This document shows, one piece after another, positions 24,268 through 32,609 of a stretch of DNA of 64,000 bases. The DNA comes from Ardenticatenaceae bacterium. GTDB taxonomy: Bacteria; Chloroflexota; Anaerolineae; Promineifilales; Promineifilaceae. The translations under genes were made by a program, and so were the position numbers. Below the pieces are notes generated by a model. That model searched no databases. It worked only from the letters and a program-made list of their open reading frames with translations, and had not been told where the DNA came from. The stretch spans positions 186,001 through 250,000 of the forward strand of contig JACKBS010000007.1 of NCBI GenBank assembly GCA_020634435.1, in the 5' to 3' direction. Position 1 is the first letter of the stretch; every line of letters begins with the position of its first letter.

Positions 24268-25254
24268 ATGAAAAAACAGTTCTTGAGACTGATGATTTTA
24301 ATCCTCACTGCCCTGACGCTGGCAGGCTGTGGCGCGGATGCGGAAGAAAACACCGAGCTGATGTCCGTTCGCCTGCCTATGGGCTACGTAGCCGATCCGC
24401 AGTTTGCTCCATTTTATGTGGCTGCGGAAAAAGGGTACTTTGCCGACGCGGGCTTTTCGGTGGAATTCGATTACGGTTTTGAAACCGATGGCGTTTCCCT
24501 GGTAGGCGCCAACGAGCTGCCCTTTGCTATTGTTAGCGGGGAGCAGGTGCTGCTGGCCCGCGCCCAAGACGTGCCGGTGGTGTACGTGCTGGAATGGTAC
24601 CAGAAGTATCCCATTGCCGTGGTCAGCAAGGCGGAAGCCAACATTGTAACGCCGCAGGATTTGGACGGCCGTTCCATCGGCCTGCCCGGTTTTTTTGGGG
24701 CCAGCTACGTGGGCTACCTGGGACTGCTTTCGGCCGTTGGGTTGACACCTGAGGATGTTAACCCCAGTGATATTGGCTTCAATCAGGTAGAAGCGCTACT
24801 CAGCGACCAGGTCGAGGCGGTCGTGAGTTACGCCAACAACGAACCGGTCCAGCTCACCGCGCAGAACGTGCCCATCAACGTTATTCAAGTCTCCGACTAC
24901 ATCGACATGGTAGCCAACGGCCTGATCACCAATGAGACCACCATCGCCGAAAATCCAGAGATGGTGCAGCGGTTTGTCGGAGCCGTGCTGCACGGCCTGG
25001 CCGATACGCTGGCCGACCCAGACGAAGCATTTGCCATCAGTAAATCTTACGTGGAGGGATTAGAAGACGGCCGTAAACCAGTTCTCGAAGCTTCTTTGCC
25101 GCTGTGGCAGGCCAGCACCCTGGGGCTGTCCGGCATTGCCTCCTGGCAAAACACGCAGGACATTCTGCTGCAAGCCGGGTTGATGGATGCACCGCTGGCG
25201 GATTTAACGGCCGTTTTCAGCAACGAGTTTGTGTTGGCAAATAACGGTAATTGA
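24268..25254 (+). CDS. ribY: Riboflavin-binding lipoprotein, RibY-type
   Basis: This 328-residue NMT1/THI5-like substrate-binding lipoprotein has a signal peptide ending in the lipobox LAGC. The mature start VRLPMGYVADPQFAPFYVAAEKGYF is characteristic of the class. Further features are a central LDGRSIGLPGFFGASYVGYLGLL and a helical C-terminal lobe. It should capture riboflavin outside the membrane for RibX. AAAGGAG precedes ATG 24268, with a GTG one codon upstream as alternative. The last codons and the stop overlap the start of an AT-rich inverted repeat. The FMN riboswitch of the operon supports the substrate assignment. Confidence 0.87.
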   Translation: MKKQFLRLMILILTALTLAGCGADAEENTELMSVRLPMGYVADPQFAPFYVAAEKGYFADAGFSVEFDYGFETDGVSLVGANELPFAIVSGEQVLLARAQDVPVVYVLEWYQKYPIAVVSKAEANIVTPQDLDGRSIGLPGFFGASYVGYLGLLSAVGLTPEDVNPSDIGFNQVEALLSDQVEAVVSYANNEPVQLTAQNVPINVIQVSDYIDMVANGLITNETTIAENPEMVQRFVGAVLHGLADTLADPDEAFAISKSYVEGLEDGRKPVLEASLPLWQASTLGLSGIASWQNTQDILLQAGLMDAPLADLTAVFSNEFVLANNGN

Positions 25255-25317
25255 GTAATTAGGTAACTGAGTAATTGGCTGGTTTATTTACCCAATTACT
25301 CAATTACAAATTACTTT
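25246..25317. repeat. AT-rich inverted repeat at the ribY stop codon
   Basis: The left arm (GGTAATTGAGTAATTAGG...) includes the last codons and TGA of ribY. The right arm (...CCCAATTACTCAATTACAAATTACTTT) ends 14 bases before the ATPase start. The units match the copy at 4064. Confidence 0.75.
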
Positions 25318-25331
25318 CTCACGCAGATCAC

Positions 25332-26096
25332 ATGAATCAGGACTCCTTCCTCACCGTCCACAACGTCAGCCACGTGTTTGGCGAAAAGCAGCAGGTGCTG
25401 GCCGATCTCTCGTTTGCGCTGCCTGCTGGAGGCTTTACCGCGCTGGTAGGGCCATCGGGCGTGGGCAAATCCACGCTGGTGCGTCTGTTGGGGGGTCTGT
25501 TACGGCCGTCTTCCGGTCACATCCACTACGCCAACCAGCAGAATGGTCAGCTCCCTTCCATCGGCCTGATGTTCCAGAAAGACAACCTGATGCCCTGGCG
25601 TACCGCCTATGAAAACGTGCGGCTGCCATTAGAGGTTCAGGGGCTGGCGGGGCGAGAGGTGGATACGGCCGTACGCGACATGCTTACCCTGGTTGGCCTC
25701 ACTGGCTTTGAACACAGCTATCCGGCCCAGCTTTCTGGCGGCATGGCCCAGCGGGTGGCCCTGGCCCGCGCCTTGGTGCACCGCCCGGCCTTGCTCCTGC
25801 TCGACGAGCCGTTTGGTGCGCTGGATGCCCTCACGCGGGAGCGCATGGGTCAGGAACTACAGCGCATCTGGGCGGCACTGCCGGTGACCGTCTTTATGGT
25901 CACCCACAGTATTCAGGAAGCCGTTTTGCTGGCCGACGAGGTGATGGTGATGGGTGGCCAGCCCGCCACCATTCGGGAGCGAATTCACATACCGCTGCCA
26001 CGCCCACGCACCATCGTCATGGAAGGCACGACCGAATTTCAGCAATGTGCCGGGGCAGTACGGCAGGCAATTGAAGCCATTAATGGGGAGGCATAA
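25332..26096 (+). CDS. ATP-binding protein of the riboflavin ABC transporter
   Basis: This 254-residue ABC ATPase of the nitrate/sulfonate/taurine class completes the RibX-RibY system. Motifs in order are Walker A GPSGVGKSTL near residue 38, the Q-loop GLMFQKDNLMPW, signature LSGGMAQRVALARAL, Walker B LLLLDEPFGALD, and switch HSIQEAVLLADEVMVM. ATG 25332 is chosen because the preceding 57 bases of open frame run through the AT-rich inverted repeat. Unlike many RibXY loci, a dedicated ATPase is encoded directly with the permease and binding protein. Confidence 0.9.
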   Translation: MNQDSFLTVHNVSHVFGEKQQVLADLSFALPAGGFTALVGPSGVGKSTLVRLLGGLLRPSSGHIHYANQQNGQLPSIGLMFQKDNLMPWRTAYENVRLPLEVQGLAGREVDTAVRDMLTLVGLTGFEHSYPAQLSGGMAQRVALARALVHRPALLLLDEPFGALDALTRERMGQELQRIWAALPVTVFMVTHSIQEAVLLADEVMVMGGQPATIRERIHIPLPRPRTIVMEGTTEFQQCAGAVRQAIEAINGEA

Positions 26097-26129
26097 AAAA
26101 AGGACTGGCAGCTTGCAAACTGCCAGTCC
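26097..26129 (-). terminator. Terminator for the DUF4349 gene
   Basis: A 10-base-pair stem GGACTGGCAG/CTGCCAGTCC (26102-26111 and 26120-26129) is followed by seven T residues on the minus strand. It lies directly after the riboflavin ATPase stop and may also slow plus-strand transcription. Confidence 0.85.
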
Positions 26130-26150
26130 CCAAAAGTTGTTGAAATCAGC

Positions 26151-27119
26151 TTATTCGGCGGGAACCGTTTCCACTGCTACTGGATTGCGCCGACGACGCC
26201 AGCGCCGCCAGACAAAACGTACCAACAGCACCACCAGCCAAATCGGAATACCGATGATGAGCAGCAGCGGCAGCAGGTAAATCACAAACCAGATACCAAA
26301 CTCAGCCGCATCTTGCAGCGCCTCGACCAAAGAATCTACCGCATTACGAAAGACCACAGCTGGCCGCCAGTTAGTTGGCTCGATGGGCTGAGCCACGATG
26401 TCGGGCGTCAGGTCTACAGTGATGGTAGAGAAGGAAGCCGATTGGCTGAGATACTGCAAACGGCCCTTCATCGCCTCAATTTCGCTCTCCAGGCGGCTCA
26501 GTTCCTGGTTGACCGCCAGCGCTTCCTCTACCGTTTCAGCTTCTGCCAGGAAACCGCGCACGCGTTCGGCCGTGGCCTCCAGGTTCTCCAATCGAGCCGA
26601 TAGGTCCACGTACTCTTCCGTTACATCTTGTCCAGAGGTGCTTTCTTGCCGTACTTCCACCGCCATACCGCGCAGCGCTTCCATGGCACTATTGAACCCG
26701 GAAGATGGCACGCGAATGGTAATGTTGCCCGTTTTCGCCGTCGCGTTGTACTGGAATACCGAGCTGGTAACCACCCAACCCCCGTTATCTTCGGCCATGC
26801 GGCTGATGGTGTCCATTGCCGCTTCAGTGTCAGCGACCACCAGGCTCATGTTGGCCGTACGAATGATAAGGCGCTCCTGGGTAACCTGAATGTCAACAGT
26901 TTGCGCCGCCGTGTTCATGGCGAAGCTGCCGTCGTCCACCATATCGCCTTCCATCATGGGTTCTTCCGAATAATAATCAACACCGGGGTCACCGCCAGAT
27001 ACATCCCGGGCAAGGGCCGGTTCTGACATAGCTTCATCGTAACTGGCTTGGGACGCGCACGCCGCCAGAATCAGTAAAAAGATAGTCGCAGTAATAACAA
27101 AGATTGGTTTACGGGTCAT
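26151..27119 (-). CDS. DUF4349 domain lipoprotein
   Basis: This 322-residue lipoprotein has a signal peptide with lipobox LAAC, an acidic and probably disordered stretch to about residue 75, and then the DUF4349 domain. That domain carries RTANMSLVVADTEAAMDTISRMAEDNGGWVVSS-like wording, VRVPSSGFNSAMEAL, and a coiled coil around DVTEEYVDLSARLENLEATAERV. A membrane helix lies near residues 275-300, followed by a very basic tail (RRWRRRRN). DUF4349 proteins are common in Gram-positives and Chloroflexota without a settled role. A GGAGAG site precedes the start, and a strong terminator follows. Confidence 0.87.
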   Translation of the reverse strand: MTRKPIFVITATIFLLILAACASQASYDEAMSEPALARDVSGGDPGVDYYSEEPMMEGDMVDDGSFAMNTAAQTVDIQVTQERLIIRTANMSLVVADTEAAMDTISRMAEDNGGWVVTSSVFQYNATAKTGNITIRVPSSGFNSAMEALRGMAVEVRQESTSGQDVTEEYVDLSARLENLEATAERVRGFLAEAETVEEALAVNQELSRLESEIEAMKGRLQYLSQSASFSTITVDLTPDIVAQPIEPTNWRPAVVFRNAVDSLVEALQDAAEFGIWFVIYLLPLLLIIGIPIWLVVLLVRFVWRRWRRRRNPVAVETVPAE

Positions 27120-27219
27120 GATTTGCTCTCCTGAAAAATGATTAATGATGCTTCTAGAGAGTAAAACGAAGGGGCGGATAAAAAAGTTCCCGCCATTTTG
27201 GGGCGATTTTTTGGGAATT

Positions 27220-27966
27220 TTAAACGCCGTAGGCGAGCCGATTCACCAGGCGCTTGGGCATACCATATTTTTCCATGCGCTCCTGCACTTCTCGCACGGG
27301 GTAAGGAACACGCTGGTAAGACCAGGTCATCGCGTCGGTGTCTAGCAAGGCATAGGCGGCCCGAGGGTCAGAGTCGCGGGGCTGCCCCACGCTGCCGGGG
27401 TTGATGATGAGCCGCTCTGGGCCAAGGGGAAGCGCGTCACGGCTGCTATTGGAATAGATTGGTGGACGCACGTTGACCCGACGAAAGCCGTTCAGATGCT
27501 CTTCAAAAATAACCGGCACATGGGTGTGCCCCACCAAACAAAAGGGGGTTTCAAACCAGTTGAAATTTTCCGAAGCAGTCAGCGGATCGAGAATATATTC
27601 CCACACCGGGTAGCGGGGGCTGGCATGGGCCAGCGTAAAGTCGCCTTCCACCTGCTTGGATGGCAGGCTTTGCAAGTAGGCGTAGGTTTCGCTGGAAATG
27701 GCCTCTTGGGTCCAGGTGATGGCGTATTTAGCTTCGCGATTGAAGGATTTGATGTCTAGCTCACCCAAAACCGCTTTGTCATGGTTGCCGGAGAGGGCGA
27801 TATGGCTATATTTTTGCAGTTCTTGGGCACATTCGTTGGGGTCTGGCCCGTAACCAACCAGATCGCCCAGGAACCAGATGGTGTCCCAACGGCCGTCTGC
27901 GTGTTCCAAAACAGCCTTAAAAGCCGTGAGGTTCGCATGAATATCAGAGATGATGAGGATGCGCAT
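27220..27966 (-). CDS. Metallophosphoesterase, YfcE-like
   Basis: This 248-residue calcineurin-like phosphoesterase has the metal-binding motifs in order: ISDIHANLTAF (D-x-H), FLGDLVGYGPDPNEC (GD), LSGNHDKAV (GNHD), a central His in LAHASPRYP and the distal FCLVGHTHVP (GHTH). The VGYGPDPNEC wording marks the subgroup of stand-alone cytoplasmic enzymes with phosphodiesterase activity on unknown substrates. The predicted product is soluble, with no signal peptide. It is divergent from the tsaE-tsaB-rimI genes across about 170 bases. Confidence 0.88.
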   Translation of the reverse strand: MRILIISDIHANLTAFKAVLEHADGRWDTIWFLGDLVGYGPDPNECAQELQKYSHIALSGNHDKAVLGELDIKSFNREAKYAITWTQEAISSETYAYLQSLPSKQVEGDFTLAHASPRYPVWEYILDPLTASENFNWFETPFCLVGHTHVPVIFEEHLNGFRRVNVRPPIYSNSSRDALPLGPERLIINPGSVGQPRDSDPRAAYALLDTDAMTWSYQRVPYPVREVQERMEKYGMPKRLVNRLAYGV

Positions 27967-28136
27967 GAAAGGTCAGCCCAGTCTTGAAAATTGTGCGCGG
28001 ATTGTGCAATTAGCCGATTTGTTGCCAGCCTTTTTGAAAAAGGTACTGCCAATTGCCGCAGCGCTCGGTTATGATACCATGATCGCAGGGAGAGGGTATA
28101 ATAAATCAGCCGTGAATTTGATTTATAGGTGACTAA

Positions 28137-28637
28137 ATGGCTATATTGGATCGCTGGACAATTGATTTTGTAAGCAGTGGCGTCGAGCAAACTACGCGCC
28201 TGGGCGTACGCCTGGGCGAACTCTTAGAAGTGCATGATTTGATCTGCCTGTCTGGTGAGCTAGGAGCCGGTAAAACGGCCCTGGCTCGCGGCATTGGTCG
28301 AGGCTGGGGCAGCGGCCTGCGGGTCACCAGCCCAACATTTACCCTGGTAAACGAATATCCGAGATTGAGCGACGGCCGTATTCTTTACCATATCGACTGT
28401 TACCGGCTGGAAGAAACGGCCGACCAATTCACTGTTGGCCTGGAAGATGTGCTGGAAGGCAATGGCGCGGTCATGGTTGAATGGCCGGAGATCATCGAGC
28501 CGATGCTGCCCGAAGACCGGCTGTGGGTCAAACTGAGCTACGTCAGCGAAACGCGGCGCAAGCTGCACATCAACGCCACCGGGGAGCGCTCGGCCGAACT
28601 ATTGGAAGCATTTAAGAAAAGCGCCTTTGGGGTTTGA
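28137..28637 (+). CDS. tsaE: tRNA threonylcarbamoyladenosine biosynthesis ATPase TsaE
   Basis: TsaE is the small P-loop ATPase of the TsaBDE complex that makes t6A37 in ANN-decoding tRNAs. The 166-residue protein shows Walker A GELGAGKTAL near residue 40, SPTFTLVNEY and HIDCYRLE in the switch region, and VMVEWPE as Walker B. It is followed nine bases later by tsaB and then rimI, the classic order of this cluster. ATG 28137 is used; a TATAAT lies 35 bases upstream but lacks a clear -35. Confidence 0.92.
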   Translation: MAILDRWTIDFVSSGVEQTTRLGVRLGELLEVHDLICLSGELGAGKTALARGIGRGWGSGLRVTSPTFTLVNEYPRLSDGRILYHIDCYRLEETADQFTVGLEDVLEGNGAVMVEWPEIIEPMLPEDRLWVKLSYVSETRRKLHINATGERSAELLEAFKKSAFGV

Positions 28638-28646
28638 GGAAAGAGA

Positions 28647-29312
28647 ATGATTTTAGCAATTGATACCGCAACACGATGGCTGGGTCTGGCCTTGCATGAC
28701 GGAACGGCCGTTATCGCTGAACTAGGCTGGCGCTGTCTGAACAACCACACGATAGAACTTTCCCCCAACCTGCAAGAGATGATGCATCGGGCCAACGTTA
28801 CCCCAGCCGATCTGAGCGGGATTGCCGTGGCGATTGGGCCTGGCTCCTACACCGGGCTGCGCGTGGGGTTGGCTCTGGCCAAAGGGCTGGCCCTGGCCAA
28901 CCAGACACCACTAATTGGCGTCTCCACGCTCGACATTGTGGCGGCGGCGTTTGGCCCCTTCCCTGGCCAACTGCTAGTAGTCGCCGAAGCTGGCCGGACG
29001 CGCGTCTGCGTTGCGCCGTATGAATGGGAAAACGGCCGTGGCTGGCAAACTGAAGTCACACCCACCATCGAAAGTTGGGAAGAGCTGCTGCCCACGCTGG
29101 AAGGGCGCGTCACTTTTGCCGGGGAAATCACCGCCCAGGCCATTAAACAAATTAAAGCCACCAACAAAACGTTCCAGATTGCGCCCCCAGCAACGGCCGT
29201 TCGTCGGGCGGGTTACCTGGCAGAATTGGGCTGGCGTCGTCTGCGGGCGGGCCTGGTGGATGATGCCCAAACGCTGGCCCCCATTTATCTACGCGATCCG
29301 GCTGGCAACTAA
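28647..29312 (+). CDS. tsaB: tRNA threonylcarbamoyladenosine biosynthesis protein TsaB
   Basis: TsaB is the inactive Kae1-like partner of TsaD in t6A synthesis. The 221-residue protein has the ASKHA-type start ILAIDTATRWLGLALHD, a LSGIAVAIGPGSYTGLRVGLALAKGLALA motif typical of TsaB, and PAATAVRRAGYLAELGWR near the C-terminus. GAGG lies upstream of ATG 28647. It is probably co-transcribed with tsaE and rimI. TsaD and TsaC are not in the window. Confidence 0.92.
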   Translation: MILAIDTATRWLGLALHDGTAVIAELGWRCLNNHTIELSPNLQEMMHRANVTPADLSGIAVAIGPGSYTGLRVGLALAKGLALANQTPLIGVSTLDIVAAAFGPFPGQLLVVAEAGRTRVCVAPYEWENGRGWQTEVTPTIESWEELLPTLEGRVTFAGEITAQAIKQIKATNKTFQIAPPATAVRRAGYLAELGWRRLRAGLVDDAQTLAPIYLRDPAGN

Positions 29313-29323
29313 GTTTTACACGC

Positions 29324-29875
29324 ATGTTGATCCCCCCTGCCCCATACTGGCTGCGCTCCATGGCGCTGCACGATTTACCCGAAGTCCGCGAAATTGACCG
29401 ACTTTCTTTTCCTACCGCCGCACGCGCAGGCTTATTTGAACACGAGCTAGAGCAAAACAACATTGCCCACTATTATGTGCTGGGGCGAATGGGAGATGAA
29501 GACGGCCGTATCGCCCCCATCGTCGGATTTACCGGCTTTTGGCTTATTGCCGACGAGATCCACGTGAGCACCATTGCCAGCCACCCCCAATGGCGCGGGC
29601 ATGGTCTGGGGGAACTGCTGCTGCTCAACCTCTTGTTCGAGGCTTACGAACATCCCGCCACGATGGCGACGCTGGAAGTGCGGCGCAGCAATACCGTGGC
29701 TCAGGCACTCTACCGTAAATACGAGTTTGAAGAAGTTGGCACGCGCCCACGCTACTACCGCGACACGGGCGAGGATGCGCTGCTCATGACCGTACCCTCA
29801 CTGAACGCCCGTTATCATCAATTTTTAGAAGGCCAGCAGGCCGCGCTTTTCCAGCGGCTGCGCAGTGAGGCATAA
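29324..29875 (+). CDS. rimI: Ribosomal protein S18 alanine N-acetyltransferase
   Basis: This 183-residue GNAT acetyltransferase is placed directly after tsaB, as in many bacteria. The acetyl-CoA site is seen as HPQWRGHGLGELLLLNLLFEA (Q/RxxGxG/A) and the C-terminal substrate wall as NTVAQALYRKYEFEEVGTRPRYYRD, typical of RimI. The catalytic Glu/Tyr region fits the family. The name comes from this motif set and the t6A-cluster context. The protein is slightly longer than E. coli RimI (148 residues), with an extra C-terminal tail of about 30 residues. Confidence 0.85.
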   Translation: MLIPPAPYWLRSMALHDLPEVREIDRLSFPTAARAGLFEHELEQNNIAHYYVLGRMGDEDGRIAPIVGFTGFWLIADEIHVSTIASHPQWRGHGLGELLLLNLLFEAYEHPATMATLEVRRSNTVAQALYRKYEFEEVGTRPRYYRDTGEDALLMTVPSLNARYHQFLEGQQAALFQRLRSEA

Positions 29876-29946
29876 CCGGGCAAACTCTGTATAAACTTGG
29901 TAGGAACAACGCACTTTTGTCATCAAAATGAGATTAGGATTGACGC

Positions 29947-30966
29947 ATGAAAATATTTATCACGGGCGGCGCGGGCTTTATTGGCTGTAACAGCGCCGAT
30001 TATTTTTTACAGCAAGGCCACGAAGTGGTTATTTTTGACAATTTGTCACGCAAGGGTGGCCCAGCCAACCTGGCCTGGCTGCAAGAACAACACGGCGAGC
30101 GCCTCACCTTTATCAAAGGCGACATTCGCCATTATGATGAACTGGCAGCTGCCATTCCTGGTGCGGATGCGGTGCTGCATCTGGCCAGCCAGGTAGCCGT
30201 TACAACCTCGGTGCAAGACCCACGTGAAGATTTTGAGATTAATGCTCTGGGCACCTTTAACGTGTTGGAAGCGGTGCGGCATTTTTGCCCGGAAGCGGCC
30301 GTTTTGTATGCGTCAACCAACAAAGTGTACGGCGGTATGGAAGGGGCAAAAGTGGTGTTGGAAAACGGCCGTTACACCTACGCTCACTATGATCACGGCA
30401 TCCCCGAAACTTACCCGCTGGATTTTCACTCCCCATACGGCTGCTCCAAAGGCGCAGGCGACCAGTACATGCTCGATTATGCCCGCATCTATGGCCTTAA
30501 AACGTTGGTGTTTCGGCAGTCATGCATTTACGGCCGTCGCCAGTTTGGCATTGAAGACCAGGGCTGGGTGGCCCATTTTGTCATCGCCACCATCCTGAAC
30601 CGCCCCATCACCATTTACGGCGATGGCAAGCAGGTGCGTGACCTGTTGCACGTGCAAGATTTGGTGCGTGCCTACGAACAAGGCATTGCGCAGATCGATT
30701 CGCTGCGTGGTGAGGTGTTTAACGTGGGCGGCGGCCCGCAAAACACCCTCTCCATCTGGACCGAATTTGGTCCCCTGCTGGCCGAATTGGCCGGGCGCGA
30801 CGTGCCGGTGAACCGGTCTGCCTGGCGCCCCGGCGACCAGCGCGTTTTCATCGCTGACGTTCGCAAAATTGCCAATCAGTTGGGCTGGCAGCCCACCATC
30901 TCGCCGCAACAAGGCATCCGTGATTTGTATGCCTGGGTCCTGGCGAATCCACACCTCTTTCAGTAG
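29947..30966 (+). CDS. NAD-dependent sugar epimerase, CDP-paratose 2-epimerase-like
   Basis: This 339-residue extended short-chain dehydrogenase has the NAD-binding loop TGGAGFIG at the N-terminus, the active-site Y-x3-K pair in SPYGCSKGAGDQYM, and the family segment SCIYGRRQFGIEDQGWVAHFV. The last is characteristic of CDP-paratose 2-epimerase (tyvelose pathway) and its relatives. Such enzymes work on nucleotide sugars for surface polysaccharides. No other genes of that pathway are nearby, so the true substrate may differ. It lies 70 bases after rimI and ends 92 bases before a sensor kinase. Confidence 0.8.
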   Translation: MKIFITGGAGFIGCNSADYFLQQGHEVVIFDNLSRKGGPANLAWLQEQHGERLTFIKGDIRHYDELAAAIPGADAVLHLASQVAVTTSVQDPREDFEINALGTFNVLEAVRHFCPEAAVLYASTNKVYGGMEGAKVVLENGRYTYAHYDHGIPETYPLDFHSPYGCSKGAGDQYMLDYARIYGLKTLVFRQSCIYGRRQFGIEDQGWVAHFVIATILNRPITIYGDGKQVRDLLHVQDLVRAYEQGIAQIDSLRGEVFNVGGGPQNTLSIWTEFGPLLAELAGRDVPVNRSAWRPGDQRVFIADVRKIANQLGWQPTISPQQGIRDLYAWVLANPHLFQ

Positions 30967-31058
30967 TGCTTTGGTGCCGGTGAAAATTGCGCAAATAAAC
31001 TCGTAGTACCCCTATTTTCCCATTTTGCCGAAATCGGGTAACTCCTACTATTGATGAT

Positions 31059-32360
31059 ATGGGCAATCGACTGGATGGTATTGAACTATTAGACTTTGTG
31101 CTTCGAGTGAGCCGGCATATGGCCGAGTCTCATTCGCTGGCTCCGTTGCTGTCTTATGCCATTGATCAGGTGTTAGTGTTGGTTGGTGCCGAGCGCGGCT
31201 ACATCGCCCTGAAGCACGAAGATGGCTCAATCGATTTTAAGGTCCGGCGTGATAACGAAGGCAACGACTTGCCCGGCGCGACTGACGAGATTAGCCATTC
31301 GGTTTTGGAGCAGGTGGTGCAAACGGGCGAGGCGGTGGTGCTGAGCGATGCCATGCAAGACCCGCAGTTTGGCATGGCACGCAGTGTCATGGCCCTGCGG
31401 TTACGCTCGATCATGTGTGTGCCGCTTATTACCCGTAACCAGATCATTGGGGCTATTTATGTGGAGAATCGGTCGGTACGCGGCCGTTTCCGTGAAACCG
31501 ATCTGGCCCCGTTGCAGCTTTTTGCCAACCAGGCGGCCATCGCCATCGAAAACACCGAGCTGATTGAAAATCTAAAGATTGCTAATGACCATCTGACTGA
31601 GTTGGATGAGTTAAAGAACAACTTCATCATTTTGATTTCCCACGAGCTAAAGACGCCGTTAACGGCCGTTTCTACCAACGCCCAGCTGATGAACATGATC
31701 ATCGAAAAAGCGGGCCTGGTGAACGACCCCATGCTCAGCCGCACGGCCGCTAACCTGGACAAAGCTACCAACCGGATGCGCCACGTCATTGATGAAATCG
31801 TGCAGTTCTTCCGCATTGCTTCTGGACAGCTGGAGTTAGCCATGCACGACGTTCGGCTGCAAGAAGTGATTGAACCCGTTGTCGAAAATATGGGTAGTGT
31901 CTGCGCTGAGCGCAACCTCACCATCGAAGTGGCCGATCTGCATGCGCTCCCTAAAATCAAGGCCGACCCGCGCAAACTAAAAATCGTTTTCCAAAATATT
32001 ATAGGGAACGCGGTGAAATATACGCCCGATGGTGGTTCCATTTACATTTCCAGCCACTGCCTGGACGACAACCAGATCGAAGTGATGGTGAAAGATACGG
32101 GCATCGGCGTGCCGCCAGATGAGCAAAAGCGTGTGTTTGACATGTTCCATGTCTTAGGGTCGCTTAGCACCCATTCCACCAGCAAAAGCGCCTTCCGGGG
32201 CGGCGGGTTTGGTCTGGGCCTGCCCATTGCCCGGGGCATTGTGGAAGCACACAACGGCCGTATCCGCCTGGAAAGTAGTGGCTACGATGAAGCGCTGCTA
32301 CCCGGCACCGTTTGCACCGTCATTCTCCCCTGTATGGTTCCTGAACTGGAACCCGCCTGA
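31059..32360 (+). CDS. GAF-domain sensor histidine kinase
   Basis: This is a 433-residue soluble sensor kinase. An N-terminal GAF domain (about residues 15-170) includes GAERGYIALKHEDG and MCVPLITRNQIIGAIYVENR. A HisKA domain follows with the phospho-acceptor His in LISHELKTPLTAV (about residue 193), then a HATPase_c domain with KIVFQNIIGNAVKYTPDGG, DTGIGVP and FGLGLPIARGIV. There are no membrane helices, so the signal should be cytoplasmic. No response regulator is adjacent, making it an orphan kinase. A terminator built on an ACGGCCGT copy follows the gene. Confidence 0.88.
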   Translation: MGNRLDGIELLDFVLRVSRHMAESHSLAPLLSYAIDQVLVLVGAERGYIALKHEDGSIDFKVRRDNEGNDLPGATDEISHSVLEQVVQTGEAVVLSDAMQDPQFGMARSVMALRLRSIMCVPLITRNQIIGAIYVENRSVRGRFRETDLAPLQLFANQAAIAIENTELIENLKIANDHLTELDELKNNFIILISHELKTPLTAVSTNAQLMNMIIEKAGLVNDPMLSRTAANLDKATNRMRHVIDEIVQFFRIASGQLELAMHDVRLQEVIEPVVENMGSVCAERNLTIEVADLHALPKIKADPRKLKIVFQNIIGNAVKYTPDGGSIYISSHCLDDNQIEVMVKDTGIGVPPDEQKRVFDMFHVLGSLSTHSTSKSAFRGGGFGLGLPIARGIVEAHNGRIRLESSGYDEALLPGTVCTVILPCMVPELEPA

Positions 32361-32388
32361 CAGCCAGCTAAACCAGATTTCTAGCAAC

Positions 32389-32418
32389 GGCCGTTACCCA
32401 CGTAACGGTCTTTTTTTT
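32389..32418 (+). terminator. Terminator formed by an ACGGCCGT copy
   Basis: GGCCGTTAC (32389-32397) pairs with GTAACGGTC (32402-32410) with one G-T pair, followed by eight T residues. The left arm overlaps one copy of the iterated palindrome. Confidence 0.85.
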
Positions 32419-32609
32419 GCCTGACGATCGCCGCCCAATTACCAGAGGTAGTACCTTTGGCCCAATCCACTCATTTTGTAATGTTGTGTAACAGTTTTCG
32501 TAAGGGAGCTTGATTAAGTTAAACCTACAAGGCATAGATGTACCTCCTGAACGCATCTTTGCTATCTGAATCGGGGAAGTAGCTAAACCAACAACTTAGG
32601 AGAGCCACC

